Source of the DNA: JBJKRF01 sp046704785
Lineage (GTDB): Bacteria > Chloroflexota > Anaerolineae > Anaerolineales > Villigracilaceae
NCBI GenBank assembly: GCA_046704785.1
Contig: JBJKRF010000131.1
Location: forward strand, 1 to 38,782
Reading direction: 5' to 3'
DNA: 38,782 nt
The notes beneath the pieces are model-generated. The model was not told where the DNA came from. It was given only the letters and a program-made list of their open reading frames with translations, and ran no database searches. A program made the position numbers and the translations under genes. The stretch's first letter is position 1, and each line of letters starts with the position of its first letter. Below, in pieces: positions 23,569 through 31,500 of this stretch.

Positions 23569-24171
23569 TTACTTGCTTCGTTGCCTGTAAAGTGTGGCGT
23601 CCGGTACGGAGACCATGGCCTCAACATCCAGCGGCAGGTCGAGAAAGCGCTGCAGGGCCTGTATCGATGGCCCGGCGTCTTGCATGAGTTGATTGTAATC
23701 GATGTACAACACGTCGATGTTGGATTGGTTGGCCAGCCAAACCCGAACGCGTTTCAGGTGTTCCTGAAAGTTTTCTGTCAGGCGCGCATCTTCGGCGTCG
23801 TCTGATTCCCCACGCCGAATCAGCATCTGGTGCTGGGAGGCCAGGATTTCGTTGAGTTCGCGGCGCATAAAGATGATTTTGTAACGGTGTCGTTGTGGTA
23901 AATATTCCAGCAGCGGTGAAATGACTTTTACTACTTTCCCCTGAGCCTCATCGACCCATTGAATGTCGCCCTCTTTGAGCTTCTTGACGCGCTCCAGTTC
24001 GTAATACCCTTTGGGGTTGTCCTCGTCGGCGCTGCGCTGGTTATCCGTCAGAATTGCCATTCCCCCGGCTTCGAGAATTTTCATCATCATAGACGTACCG
24101 GAGCGGGGTAACCCCGATACAACGGTAATCGGCTGGCGGGGCGTTTGAGAGCGTTGGAGGAATTTGAACAT
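23569..24171 (-). CDS. sulfotransferase-like P-loop protein
   Basis: The 200-residue protein has the PAPS-binding-like P-loop SGLPRSGTSM at residues 19-28, the 5'-phosphosulfate loop of the sulfotransferase superfamily. A later segment, IIFMRRELNEILASQ, corresponds to the 3'-phosphate-binding region (R-x(n)-S). It is shorter than most carbohydrate sulfotransferases, and no catalytic His is certain. It follows the alkaline-phosphatase-superfamily gene by 29 bp on the same strand, which suggests the two act on the same sulfated or phosphorylated surface molecule. The start ATG is at 24171. Confidence 0.7.
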   Translation of the reverse strand: MFKFLQRSQTPRQPITVVSGLPRSGTSMMMKILEAGGMAILTDNQRSADEDNPKGYYELERVKKLKEGDIQWVDEAQGKVVKVISPLLEYLPQRHRYKIIFMRRELNEILASQHQMLIRRGESDDAEDARLTENFQEHLKRVRVWLANQSNIDVLYIDYNQLMQDAGPSIQALQRFLDLPLDVEAMVSVPDATLYRQRSK

Positions 24172-24200
24172 GGGGAGCGCTGCCGCAGCGAATCCGCTTT

Positions 24201-26030
24201 CTAAAGGTATCCGAGTCCCTTGAGCCGATCCTCGATCGACTGCTGGCTTTCCCCGCCCGACAGATGCGGCGGTTCCACTTTGGACTGGTCCAGATATTTT
24301 CCCACCACCATAGGCGGAATGTCACGAAAAGACGGGTTGGGAAAATCCTGAAGCCCACGGCTGGCGAACAGCACGCCAGGCACCGCCTGCGAGTCGATGC
24401 AGTGGTCGGCGCCCCAATGGTCGCTGTTCAGCTCGATAGCCTCTCCGTTCCATTTTCCAAGCCCCGTTTCGGGTGAGCCGCGGTAGCCGGGCGTGTATCC
24501 CAACTCCAGGTCGGGACCGTAGCGCAGCAGGGGCCCGCTGAAGACTTCGTTGCGCAGGTTGATGCGTCCGAAGACCGCCTGCCCGTCCGGCCCTTGCCAG
24601 GAGGAAAGTTCGGCTTTGACCTTGGACAGGGTCTGCTCGACCTGCTCCAGCGGGACGATGCCTTGCCCTTCCCGCCCTTTCAGGTTGATGTACAAGCTGT
24701 TCAACCCGACGGCGTAGGCCGTCGTCTCCGCCCAGTCCACTGCCGAAAGATTTTTCTCGGTGGCGCCTTCTTTTGTGACGAGGTAGCCGCGGTCGGCCAG
24801 CCAATGATTCAAATGGACTTTGTAACGGAAGTCGGCAAAGCCGTGGTCTGACAGGACCAGCAAGTTGACCTTTTCTCCGCCCAGGCCCTCGAGCGTTTGC
24901 AACGTGCGACCGACGAACTGGTCGAGCTTCTCGTACCAGCCGGCTACTACGTCGGGACGGTCGCGGCGGAACATATGCTGGACACGGTCGAGATCGTCGA
25001 AGATGGAAGCCAGCACACCTTCCCGGAAATCCTGGAACTGGTAGGACAGGATGCGTTCTCGCGCGGCAAAAATGTCCTCGCACAAGGCCAGGAATTGTTC
25101 GTCGCTGATGCAGCCATCTTCCAGGCCGGTGGTGTCTTGCGGCCAGCCGAGGGATAGGAAGGGGCCGCAGGCCTGCCAGGTTTTCTTGACGAAAGATTGG
25201 GGCGATGCATAGCGCCAGAGCGCATGTAACGGATGGATTTGCAGGGGAAGAAAGTACAGCCGCACCGGATGGGTGGAGGTCAAAATAGCGCGCGTCAGGG
25301 CGTGGACGTTGACCATCCAACCCGTTTTGAAGCTCACTTCGAGAATCGGGCTCCACTGGCCGAGCAGCAAGTCGACGCTCTGCTTCTGGAAGCTCAGCCG
25401 GGCCTGTTTTTCGTCCAGGAGGTCAAGCTGAAATTCCGTCTGCGCCGGTACCACGGCGCCTTTTTGTTTGGTCAGGGGGCCTTTGAACTGACCCTGGTAG
25501 ACGTTGGCGCTGCCGGTCAGGGGCTCGATGGGAGTCTTTTGCCCTTCGCGCGCCGGCTCGGAAGAAGCGGTGTACAGGCTGCCGACCCCCAATTGCCCGC
25601 GAATATCCGGGGTGCCCAGGCCAGGCAGCATACGCACCGTCGATTCGGGGCGGGCGGGAAACATTGCCGGCCACCACAAGGAGGTTGCCGGGTATCCCTG
25701 GTCGATGGCTTCCTCAAAGAGCGTATGCGCCTTGTAAGGCGGGACGAATTGCGTGCCGAGCGGTCCCGTCTGCGTGGGCAGGATGGAAACGTACGGGGCA
25801 TACGTTTTCGGGTCGCGGTGGACGAGGTCGAAGATACCGTGCGTGCCGGGGTCGGCGCCGGTGGCGATGCTGGTCCAGGAGACTTCGGTTTGCGGCGGTG
25901 AACTCACCTGCAGACGGGAATAGCCGCCCGTCTGTGCGAGTTTTTGCAGATTAAGCAGTTTGCCCTGCGCCGTGAAAGACTCGAAAAGCGCAGGGTCAAA
26001 CGAATCGAAGCCGATAATTAAAGCTCGCAT
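24201..26030 (-). CDS. alkaline phosphatase superfamily phosphodiesterase
   Basis: The 609-residue protein belongs to the type I phosphodiesterase/nucleotide pyrophosphatase group. Metal ligands are visible in the first strand (IIGFDSFDP, Asp9). The nucleophile region VSWTSIATGADPGTHGIFD has Thr53/Ser54. Later come SDHGF, and then DHWGADHC, whose His residues fit the second metal site. There is no signal peptide, so the enzyme is probably cytoplasmic or at the inner membrane face. Family members cleave phospho- or sulfo-diesters, or transfer phosphoglycerol-like groups. The substrate is unknown. The gene starts 12 nt after a conserved 59-residue gene and is followed by a sulfotransferase-like gene. 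No Shine-Dalgarno is visible, so translation may be coupled. Confidence 0.8.
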   Translation of the reverse strand: MRALIIGFDSFDPALFESFTAQGKLLNLQKLAQTGGYSRLQVSSPPQTEVSWTSIATGADPGTHGIFDLVHRDPKTYAPYVSILPTQTGPLGTQFVPPYKAHTLFEEAIDQGYPATSLWWPAMFPARPESTVRMLPGLGTPDIRGQLGVGSLYTASSEPAREGQKTPIEPLTGSANVYQGQFKGPLTKQKGAVVPAQTEFQLDLLDEKQARLSFQKQSVDLLLGQWSPILEVSFKTGWMVNVHALTRAILTSTHPVRLYFLPLQIHPLHALWRYASPQSFVKKTWQACGPFLSLGWPQDTTGLEDGCISDEQFLALCEDIFAARERILSYQFQDFREGVLASIFDDLDRVQHMFRRDRPDVVAGWYEKLDQFVGRTLQTLEGLGGEKVNLLVLSDHGFADFRYKVHLNHWLADRGYLVTKEGATEKNLSAVDWAETTAYAVGLNSLYINLKGREGQGIVPLEQVEQTLSKVKAELSSWQGPDGQAVFGRINLRNEVFSGPLLRYGPDLELGYTPGYRGSPETGLGKWNGEAIELNSDHWGADHCIDSQAVPGVLFASRGLQDFPNPSFRDIPPMVVGKYLDQSKVEPPHLSGGESQQSIEDRLKGLGYL

Positions 26031-26042
26031 ATTGAAAAGAAG

Positions 26043-26222
26043 TTATTTGGCAGGGTTTTCTTCGACGCTGGGCTCTTCTTCCTTCTTTTGCAATTTACGG
26101 CGCAGGCGCGCCACGCTTGCCCGTATTTTGCCAGAGAAGATAAAGAAAACGCCGACAACTGCTGTGAAAGCGACGGCTAAAAGCTGGAAGAGCATGCCGC
26201 CTGTGTTTGGGTCGATATACAT
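26043..26222 (-). CDS. 59-residue membrane-associated protein (YIDPNTGG type)
   Basis: The short frame encodes MYIDPNTGGMLFQLLAVAFT, one hydrophobic segment (about residues 10-30) and a basic then acidic tail (RLRRKLQKKEEEP). The leading YIDPxTGxML/F motif recurs in small proteins I associate with surface polysaccharide or phosphodiesterase gene sets. AGGAG lies 5 nt before the ATG at 26220-26222, a strong ribosome binding site, which supports a real gene. It begins a leftward unit with the alkaline-phosphatase-superfamily gene 12 nt downstream. The function is unknown; a membrane anchor or accessory subunit for that enzyme is a plausible guess. Confidence 0.75.
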   Translation of the reverse strand: MYIDPNTGGMLFQLLAVAFTAVVGVFFIFSGKIRASVARLRRKLQKKEEEPSVEENPAK

Positions 26223-26293
26223 TTTTGCTCCTGTTGAACGTAACAGCCAAAATTATACCAGATTCGCCGCCGTGCCTTGATTGTGAAATTTCC

Positions 26294-27118
26294 CTATTTT
26301 ACAGTGATGGCGAGTGAATAGTTCATGCTTTGCCCGGCCTGCGGCACAACCTTGATGATGTAATCCTGGCTGGCCGGGAGTTTGTTCTGGAAGGTCATCG
26401 AGCCGGCGGCAGAACGTAGAAGCGGCTGCCCGTCGGCGAATCCGTAAACCGACAGGGCAGCCGTGCCCTGGGGCGCTTCCAAATTGATGGACATGGTCTG
26501 GCTGGCCAGCGCATAGAGAGTGTAACTCACCGCCGTTCCGCTGACCGTTGTACCTTGCACATTGACAGAGGTCGCATTCGCTGGAAAGGTGATGCGGCTG
26601 GGAATTTCCACTGAAAGGGTGTAACTCTCGGTCGTGGCCCCGCCGTAAAGCTGGATCAGGTAATCCTGCGTGGCGGGCAGTGTGCCTTGCCAGTTCGACC
26701 AGTTGTTAGTGGAGGAGAGCAACACGTCGCCGCTTTGAGCCGTGATACTCTCGGTGACATCATTATTCGGCGAGCCAACGATGACGATCATCGGCTGTCC
26801 TTTGGAGGCACCGACCAGATAGCTTTGAGTCTGCCCGGGACCAATTTGGCCCTGTTCGCTGCCGAGGGTGGTGCCCGCACTGAAACGTAGCCGGGTTGCT
26901 CCCTGCCCGAAGGTGGCGGAAGCGGCCGGGACGGTTGTGGCCGTCGGCAGCGGAGGGGTCGGCGAGGCGGGTAGCGCCGTCGGGGAGGCCGCGACCGTCG
27001 GCGGTTCCGTCGGGAAGACCAAGGCCGGCGCAGGCGTCGTCGAAGCCGGGAGGTTGCATCCGGTCATCAAAACAGCGACGGCGATGAATAATCCACTTAC
27101 TTTGAGCAGGGTTCTCAC
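26294..27118 (-). CDS. lipoprotein with two tandem related beta domains
   Basis: With the GTG start at 27116-27118 the protein is 274 residues. It has a signal peptide with lipobox MTGC (Cys21), a Pro/Thr/Ala-rich linker to about residue 70, and two repeats of about 100 residues. Each repeat has an R-x-x-F opening, an SY-x-L strand, G-x-L-L, and an LPA-x-QDY-I/L-I-x-V/L motif followed by Y-x-L-x-V/I. They look like PPC-type (pre-peptidase C-terminal) beta sandwiches. The start is uncertain: a TTG two codons upstream and longer in-frame ATGs exist, but those would overlap the divergent VanZ-like gene start. No enzyme motif was found. It is probably surface displayed. Confidence 0.65.
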   Translation of the reverse strand: MRTLLKVSGLFIAVAVLMTGCNLPASTTPAPALVFPTEPPTVAASPTALPASPTPPLPTATTVPAASATFGQGATRLRFSAGTTLGSEQGQIGPGQTQSYLVGASKGQPMIVIVGSPNNDVTESITAQSGDVLLSSTNNWSNWQGTLPATQDYLIQLYGGATTESYTLSVEIPSRITFPANATSVNVQGTTVSGTAVSYTLYALASQTMSINLEAPQGTAALSVYGFADGQPLLRSAAGSMTFQNKLPASQDYIIKVVPQAGQSMNYSLAITVK

Positions 27119-27184
27119 AAATGGCAATGATACCTTATCTATGGGGTTTCGGAAATTAGAGGAGATTAAGCGTTTTGAGGATGT

Positions 27185-27200
27185 TACAATGCCAGCCATG
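27185..27200 (+). promoter_or_regulatory. -10 box 7 nt before the VanZ-like gene start
   Basis: TACAAT at 27185-27190 ends 7 nt before the ATG at 27198. There is no Shine-Dalgarno. The spacing is that of a leaderless transcript. Confidence 0.4.
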
Positions 27201-27623
27201 TTGACCTTAAAAGAAAACCTGTATCGTTGGCTGCCTGCGTTGGGGTTGATGGTGGTGATCTTTGTACTTTCGGCTACGTCGGGTGCCGATTTACCCAATT
27301 TTGGCCCGTGGGATTTTGTCATTAAAAAAGGAGCGCATGCCCTGGGATATGGCCTGCTGGCGTTGGCGTACTTGCACGGGTTCAAGTGGGAGAAACGCCG
27401 TCTTTGGCCGGTGTGGTTGTTGGTGGTGTTCTATGCGTCGAGTGACGAATTCCATCAAAGTTTTGTTAGTGGACGGCATCCATCGCTTGTGGACGTGCTT
27501 TTTTTCGACGGCGGCGGTGCTGGTTTGGCCTTGTTGATCGCCTGGTTGGTTTGGTTGCGTAAGCAGCCAACTGGCTTTGCAGAGAAAGTGTTAAACGCTC
27601 TTCGTCGAGATGAAGCCGTTTAG
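27198..27623 (+). CDS. VanZ-like family membrane protein
   Basis: The 141-residue protein has about four transmembrane helices. The conserved VanZ-like pattern appears as KKGAHALGYGLLALAY, then SSDEFHQSFVSGR and LVDVLFFDGGGAGLAL (compare D-E-x-x-Q-x-F-x-x-x-R and D-x-x-x-N-x-x-G in the family). VanZ relatives are linked with teicoplanin resistance in enterococci, but most bacterial homologues are of unknown function. I use ATG 27198 because the TACAAT box ends 7 nt before it; an ATG at 27189 overlaps that box. It converges on scpA, 10 bp away. Confidence 0.75.
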   Translation: MLTLKENLYRWLPALGLMVVIFVLSATSGADLPNFGPWDFVIKKGAHALGYGLLALAYLHGFKWEKRRLWPVWLLVVFYASSDEFHQSFVSGRHPSLVDVLFFDGGGAGLALLIAWLVWLRKQPTGFAEKVLNALRRDEAV

Positions 27624-27633
27624 AGCACCCAAT

Positions 27634-28410
27634 TTACTCAAATTCCAGTTCGAAATCTTCATCCGTGTTCCACTCGTCGCTGCGTTCGAGTTCGATGTCG
27701 CCGAACAAGTTGTCTTGCCTGGCAGCGATGCGATAACGTTTGATCAATTCCAGCATAGCCAGGAACGTGACCACGACCTCCAACCTTGAGTTCGCCGACT
27801 CGATCAGGGTTTTGAAACTCGATCGATTGCTTTGGGTGAGCGCCTCGGCGATATAGACGATTTTTTCACGGATGGTTACTTTGGGGGCCGTAATGACTGT
27901 CCCCAGCGCTTGCTTGTCGCGCTCCTGGCCGAAGGCGCTTTCAGCAGCCTCGATCAAATCCTGCAAGGTGATGTCCGACAGGTCGAGACGGCCCTCCACT
28001 TTGGGCGGTGCCGCCAGACGCAGATAGGTGCGCAGCCCTTTTTCGTGACGCTCTTCGAGCAGGTTGGCGACTTCCTTGAAGCGTTTATAGATGCGCAACT
28101 GGCGCGCCAACGCCTCGGCAGGGTCTTCCTCGCCGGGTTCGCGCGCGGGCGGACGCGGCAGCAGCGCTTCGGACTTGATCTGGGTCAGTTTGGCGGCGAT
28201 GACCAGAAAAGCTGAAATTTCATCCGGCCTGACTTCTCGCAGGGCGCGCATATAAGCCAGGTACTGGTCGGTGACCGCCGCCAACGAGACGGCGGTGATG
28301 TCCAATTCGGCGTGCTCGATCAACTGCAAGAGCAGATCGAGCGGCCCTTCGTAGACGGGGATGTTGACGGTGTAGCCACTGGTCTGGTGGCTGGCGATAT
28401 TCAAGTCCAT
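27634..28410 (-). CDS. scpA: segregation and condensation protein A
   Basis: The 258-residue protein matches the kleisin ScpA. The N-terminal SMC-binding helix region starts VYEGPLDLLLQLIEHAELDITAVSL, followed by VTDQYLAYM and FLVIAAKLTQIKSEALLP. The C-terminal winged-helix segment has VVVTFLAMLELIKRY. ScpA bridges Smc heads and ScpB for chromosome organisation. No scpB is found within the window, so the usual scpAB pair is split here or scpB lies elsewhere. TATAAT (28421-28426 on this strand) ends 10 nt before the ATG and no Shine-Dalgarno is seen. Confidence 0.92.
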   Translation of the reverse strand: MDLNIASHQTSGYTVNIPVYEGPLDLLLQLIEHAELDITAVSLAAVTDQYLAYMRALREVRPDEISAFLVIAAKLTQIKSEALLPRPPAREPGEEDPAEALARQLRIYKRFKEVANLLEERHEKGLRTYLRLAAPPKVEGRLDLSDITLQDLIEAAESAFGQERDKQALGTVITAPKVTIREKIVYIAEALTQSNRSSFKTLIESANSRLEVVVTFLAMLELIKRYRIAARQDNLFGDIELERSDEWNTDEDFELEFE

Positions 28411-28420
28411 GCTGGGCGTG

Positions 28421-28426
28421 ATTATA
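28421..28426 (-). promoter_or_regulatory. scpA -10 box
   Basis: TATAAT on the minus strand ends 10 nt before the scpA ATG at 28408-28410. No -35 consensus or Shine-Dalgarno is visible, consistent with a leaderless or nearly leaderless message. Confidence 0.45.
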
Positions 28427-28554
28427 CCTTTTGCCGCGGCCCATTCGGCGGCTCTTTAAGATTTCCGTCCCGAACAGGGATCGCGCGCCGGAAACAACCC
28501 CGCATAGGCAAAATTTCCTAAAGCGCGCAGCGTCCGCAATTCTACTCCGGACGG

Positions 28555-28560
28555 TATAAT
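28555..28560 (+). promoter_or_regulatory. moaC -10 box
   Basis: A perfect TATAAT ends 6 nt before the moaC ATG at 28567. No Shine-Dalgarno fits in the gap, so a leaderless transcript is expected if the box is used. Confidence 0.5.
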
Positions 28561-28566
28561 TCGGAT

Positions 28567-29058
28567 ATGACTCCTGCCAAATTGACTCATGTAGATGAAT
28601 CGGGGCGCACGCAGATGGTGGACGTCGGCGCGAAGCCCGCAACCGAGCGCATCGCCATTGCCCGCGGTGAAGTGCTGATGAAAAAAGAGACTCTCGACCT
28701 GATTCGCGCCGGCGCGTTGAAAAAAGGCGACGTTCTCACCGTGGCCCAGATCGCCGGTATCCTGGCCGCCAAACACACCTCCGACTTGATCCCGTTATGT
28801 CACCCGTTACCGTTACACAAAATCGACGTCGACCTGGGCCTGGACGAGCGACTGCCCGGCGTAACGATTACCGCCACCGTCAGGACAATAGGCAAGACCG
28901 GCGTGGAAATGGAAGCGCTGACCGCCGTCTCCGTGGCGGCCCTGACCGTCTATGACATGGCAAAAGCTGCCGAGAAGACCATGAAAATCCAAAACATTCG
29001 TTTGGTAGAAAAGCATGGCGGGCAGAGCGGCGACGTACAAAACGAAATGCTGGCGTGA
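28567..29058 (+). CDS. moaC: cyclic pyranopterin monophosphate synthase
   Basis: The 163-residue protein is a full-length MoaC. Key blocks are the HTSDLIPLCHPLPL active-site region, GVEMEALTAVSVAALTVYDMAKA with the catalytic Lys after YDM, and the C-terminal LVEKHGGQSGD. MoaC converts the 3',8-cyclo-GTP made by MoaA into cyclic pyranopterin monophosphate for molybdenum cofactor synthesis. It is followed by moaD (34 bp) and moaE in the same direction. moaA is not in the window. Confidence 0.95.
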   Translation: MTPAKLTHVDESGRTQMVDVGAKPATERIAIARGEVLMKKETLDLIRAGALKKGDVLTVAQIAGILAAKHTSDLIPLCHPLPLHKIDVDLGLDERLPGVTITATVRTIGKTGVEMEALTAVSVAALTVYDMAKAAEKTMKIQNIRLVEKHGGQSGDVQNEMLA

Positions 29059-29092
29059 GCACCTTTTAATGGTGGAGCCGAGGAGTAGACCC

Positions 29093-29341
29093 GTGAACCA
29101 TATCAAAATCTTATTCTTTGCGATTTTACGTGACCAGGCTGGCGCCCGTTCGCTCGAACTGGATGTCGAACCGGGCATCCGTATCGAGGAGCTCAAAGCG
29201 ATTCTCGCCGAAAAATATCCGGCACTGCGCGACTCACTGGCACACTGCCTGACCTCCATTGACCGCGAATATTGTCTCGACGAGACGCCGCTTCCGCCAT
29301 CCGCCGAAATTGCCTTTTTCCCACCGGTGAGCGGCGGCTAA
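29093..29341 (+). CDS. moaD: molybdopterin synthase sulfur carrier subunit
   Basis: The 82-residue ubiquitin-like protein begins VNHIKILFFAILRDQAGA and ends FFPPVSGG. The C-terminal Gly-Gly is the site of adenylation and thiocarboxylation needed to deliver sulfur to cPMP with MoaE. GTG 29093 is chosen as start because AGGAG lies 7 nt upstream; an ATG at 29069 would add eight residues not typical of the family. It ends 10 bp before moaE. Confidence 0.9.
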   Translation: MNHIKILFFAILRDQAGARSLELDVEPGIRIEELKAILAEKYPALRDSLAHCLTSIDREYCLDETPLPPSAEIAFFPPVSGG

Positions 29342-29351
29342 CCTTCTTCGT

Positions 29352-29819
29352 ATGCAGCCCAAACCCTTCCCGACGATCTTCTCGATCACTGAAGACGAAA
29401 TCGACCTGAACGCCTTGTTGGCGCGCATCACCCTCGACTCTGCTGGGGCAGCGGCCATCTTTACCGGCATGGTGCGTGGCATAACTACGCGCGACGATCC
29501 ACATGCGACGGCTTACCTGGAATATGAAGCCTACCAGCCCATGGCCGAGGCAAAGATGAAGCAGGTGGCCGACGAGATCCGCGCTCGCTGGCCCACGGTC
29601 GAAGGCATTGCCATCGTCCAGCGCGTGGGACGACTCTATCCACACACGCCCACCGTCCTGATCGCCTGCACTGCCGCCCATCGCGATACCGGCGTTTTCG
29701 AAGCTGCCCGTTACGGTATCGACCGACTCAAGGAAATTGTGCCGGTCTGGAAGAAAGAAGTCGGGCCACGCGGCGAATTTTGGGTCGAAGGCAGTACCAT
29801 TCCCAAGCCCGACAAATAA
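29352..29819 (+). CDS. moaE: molybdopterin synthase catalytic subunit
   Basis: The 155-residue protein shows MoaE features: GAAAIFTGMVRG near the N terminus, LEYEAYQPMAEAKM, VQRVGRLYPHTPTVLIACTAAHRDTGV, and WKKEVGPRGEFWVEG near the end with the active-site Lys. With MoaD it forms the heterotetramer that converts cPMP to molybdopterin. The start follows moaD by 10 bp without a clear Shine-Dalgarno, consistent with coupled translation. Confidence 0.93.
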   Translation: MQPKPFPTIFSITEDEIDLNALLARITLDSAGAAAIFTGMVRGITTRDDPHATAYLEYEAYQPMAEAKMKQVADEIRARWPTVEGIAIVQRVGRLYPHTPTVLIACTAAHRDTGVFEAARYGIDRLKEIVPVWKKEVGPRGEFWVEGSTIPKPDK

Positions 29820-29835
29820 TTCCCTGCGCATTGCC

Positions 29836-30384
29836 ATGCCTTTCCCTTTCGAAACTTCTCGGCTGGTTTTACGTCACTTCTGCGCCCACGACCTGGATGC
29901 TTTACTGGCCTATCGCAACGATCCACAGGTCTACCGCTATCAAGGCTGGACGGTGCCGTACACGCGTATTGATGGCCTGGGCTTCATCCGTTTTATGCAA
30001 AAAGCCATGCCCGGTACCGCTGGCGAATGGTTCCAGGCGGCTCTTGAGCTTAAATCGAGCGGCGAAATGATCGGCGACGTTGCCTTTCATCTGCGTCAGG
30101 GCCGCCCACAAGAAGCCTACGTAGGCTATACCTTGGCCCAGCCCTACTGGCACCAGGGATATGCCAGCGAGTCGATGCGTTGTTTACTCGATTACCTTTT
30201 CATCGAGCTGAACCTGCACCGTGTGGTTGCCGAATGTGACGTTCGGAATACGGCTTCTCGAAAGCTCCTGGAGCGCCTGGGGCTGCGCCGCGAGGGACAC
30301 TTCATCGAAGATTTTTGGATCAAAAACCACTGGGTGGATGATTACCTGTACGCCATCTTACGGCGCGAATGGACCTCGCAATGA
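29836..30384 (+). CDS. GNAT family N-acetyltransferase (RimJ/RimL-like)
   Basis: The 182-residue protein opens FETSRLVLRHFCAHDLDALL, typical of RimJ/RimL-type acetyltransferases. It has the acetyl-CoA loop region YVGYTLAQPYWHQGYASESM and the C-terminal LHRVVAECDVRNTASRKLLE followed by LGLRREGHF. The substrate could be a protein N terminus or a small amine. ATG 29836 is chosen, 16 bp after moaE; longer in-frame starts would overlap moaE. Its stop overlaps the next start (ATGA), so it is co-translated with the threonine-synthase-like gene. Confidence 0.85.
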   Translation: MPFPFETSRLVLRHFCAHDLDALLAYRNDPQVYRYQGWTVPYTRIDGLGFIRFMQKAMPGTAGEWFQAALELKSSGEMIGDVAFHLRQGRPQEAYVGYTLAQPYWHQGYASESMRCLLDYLFIELNLHRVVAECDVRNTASRKLLERLGLRREGHFIEDFWIKNHWVDDYLYAILRREWTSQ

Positions 30385-31481
30385 GTCTGGACATCCGTTG
30401 TCTGAACTGTGGGCGTCCCTACCCGCCAGGTGAAACGCCGTATCGCTGCCCGAAATGCGGCGGCCTTTTCGATTTCCATTCCGCATTGAAATTCGACTCT
30501 GGCGCGGTGGACGCCTCGCAGCCCGGCATCTGGCAGTATCGCGCTGCGTTCGGACTCCCCGGCTCTGTTTCTCCGGTTTCACTGGGAGAAGGGCAAACGC
30601 CTTTGCTTTGGTGCGAAGTATGGGGACGGCAAGTGGCTTTCAAGGCCGAATATCTCAACCCGACCGGTTCTTTCAAAGATCGCGGCATGTCCTTGCTGGT
30701 AAGTTTCCTTAAGTCGCGCGGCGTGCGGGCCGCCGTGGAAGATTCGTCTGGTAACGCAGGAGCCGCGTTCGCGGCGTATGCGACCCGGGCTGGAATCGAA
30801 GCCGGAGTGTATATCTCTGCTGCGGCTTCCGGGCCGAAGCGCCAACAGATCGAGGCGCTTGGCGCGCAGGTCTATCCCGTCGATGGCTCGCGCGCCGACG
30901 TGTCGGAAGCGGTCAGGCGAGTTGCCGATTCGGGCGTGGTTTATGCCAGTCACGCGTATTTGCCGCAGGTATTGCCTGGCTATGCCACCGCTGCCTACGA
31001 AATTTACGATCAATTGGGCGGCGCCCCCTCGGCGCTGGTCACACCGGTGGGGCAGGGCGGACTCTACCTGGGGCTGTATCGTGGTTTTGAAGCGTTGTAC
31101 CACGCCGGATTGATCTCTGCCATCCCGCGTATGATCGGCGTTCAAGCGCAGGCCTGTGCGCCGTTGTGGGTCCTGTCTACGATGGGAGTGTCGGCCATGG
31201 GTTTCGTTACCGAAGGCGAGACGCTGGCCGAAGGCATCCGGACGCGTAATCCGGTGCGGGGCGATGCACTTCTGCAGGTTAACGAGGCAAGTCACGGGGC
31301 GTTCGTTCCTGTCGATGAGGCCGAAATTTTGCGTGGACGCGACGAACTCGCCCATCGAGGGTTATATGTAGAGTCAACCGCGGCAGTCGTATGGAACGCG
31401 TTGGAGCAAGTGTTAAGTCAACTCCCGGACCCGGTCGTCGTGCTATTGACCGGTTCTGGATACAAAGCAGCCACTTCCTAA
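30381..31481 (+). CDS. threonine synthase-like PLP-dependent lyase
   Basis: The 366-residue fold-type II PLP enzyme has an N-terminal zinc-ribbon-like segment, CLNCGRPYPPGETPYRCPKC, and the PLP-binding NPTGSFKDRG with the Schiff-base Lys. EDSSGNAGAAFAAYA forms the substrate loop, a Gly-rich VTPVGQGGLYLG binds the phosphate of PLP, and LLTGSGYKAAT closes the domain. The pattern fits threonine synthase (ThrC) of the short class, converting O-phosphohomoserine to threonine. Related enzymes such as cysteate or diaminopropionate synthases share these motifs, so the symbol thrC is withheld. No hom or thrB lies nearby. The start ATG overlaps the GNAT stop. Confidence 0.85.
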   Translation: MSLDIRCLNCGRPYPPGETPYRCPKCGGLFDFHSALKFDSGAVDASQPGIWQYRAAFGLPGSVSPVSLGEGQTPLLWCEVWGRQVAFKAEYLNPTGSFKDRGMSLLVSFLKSRGVRAAVEDSSGNAGAAFAAYATRAGIEAGVYISAAASGPKRQQIEALGAQVYPVDGSRADVSEAVRRVADSGVVYASHAYLPQVLPGYATAAYEIYDQLGGAPSALVTPVGQGGLYLGLYRGFEALYHAGLISAIPRMIGVQAQACAPLWVLSTMGVSAMGFVTEGETLAEGIRTRNPVRGDALLQVNEASHGAFVPVDEAEILRGRDELAHRGLYVESTAAVVWNALEQVLSQLPDPVVVLLTGSGYKAATS

Positions 31482-31500
31482 AGAACTTGTTGGAGGAGAT

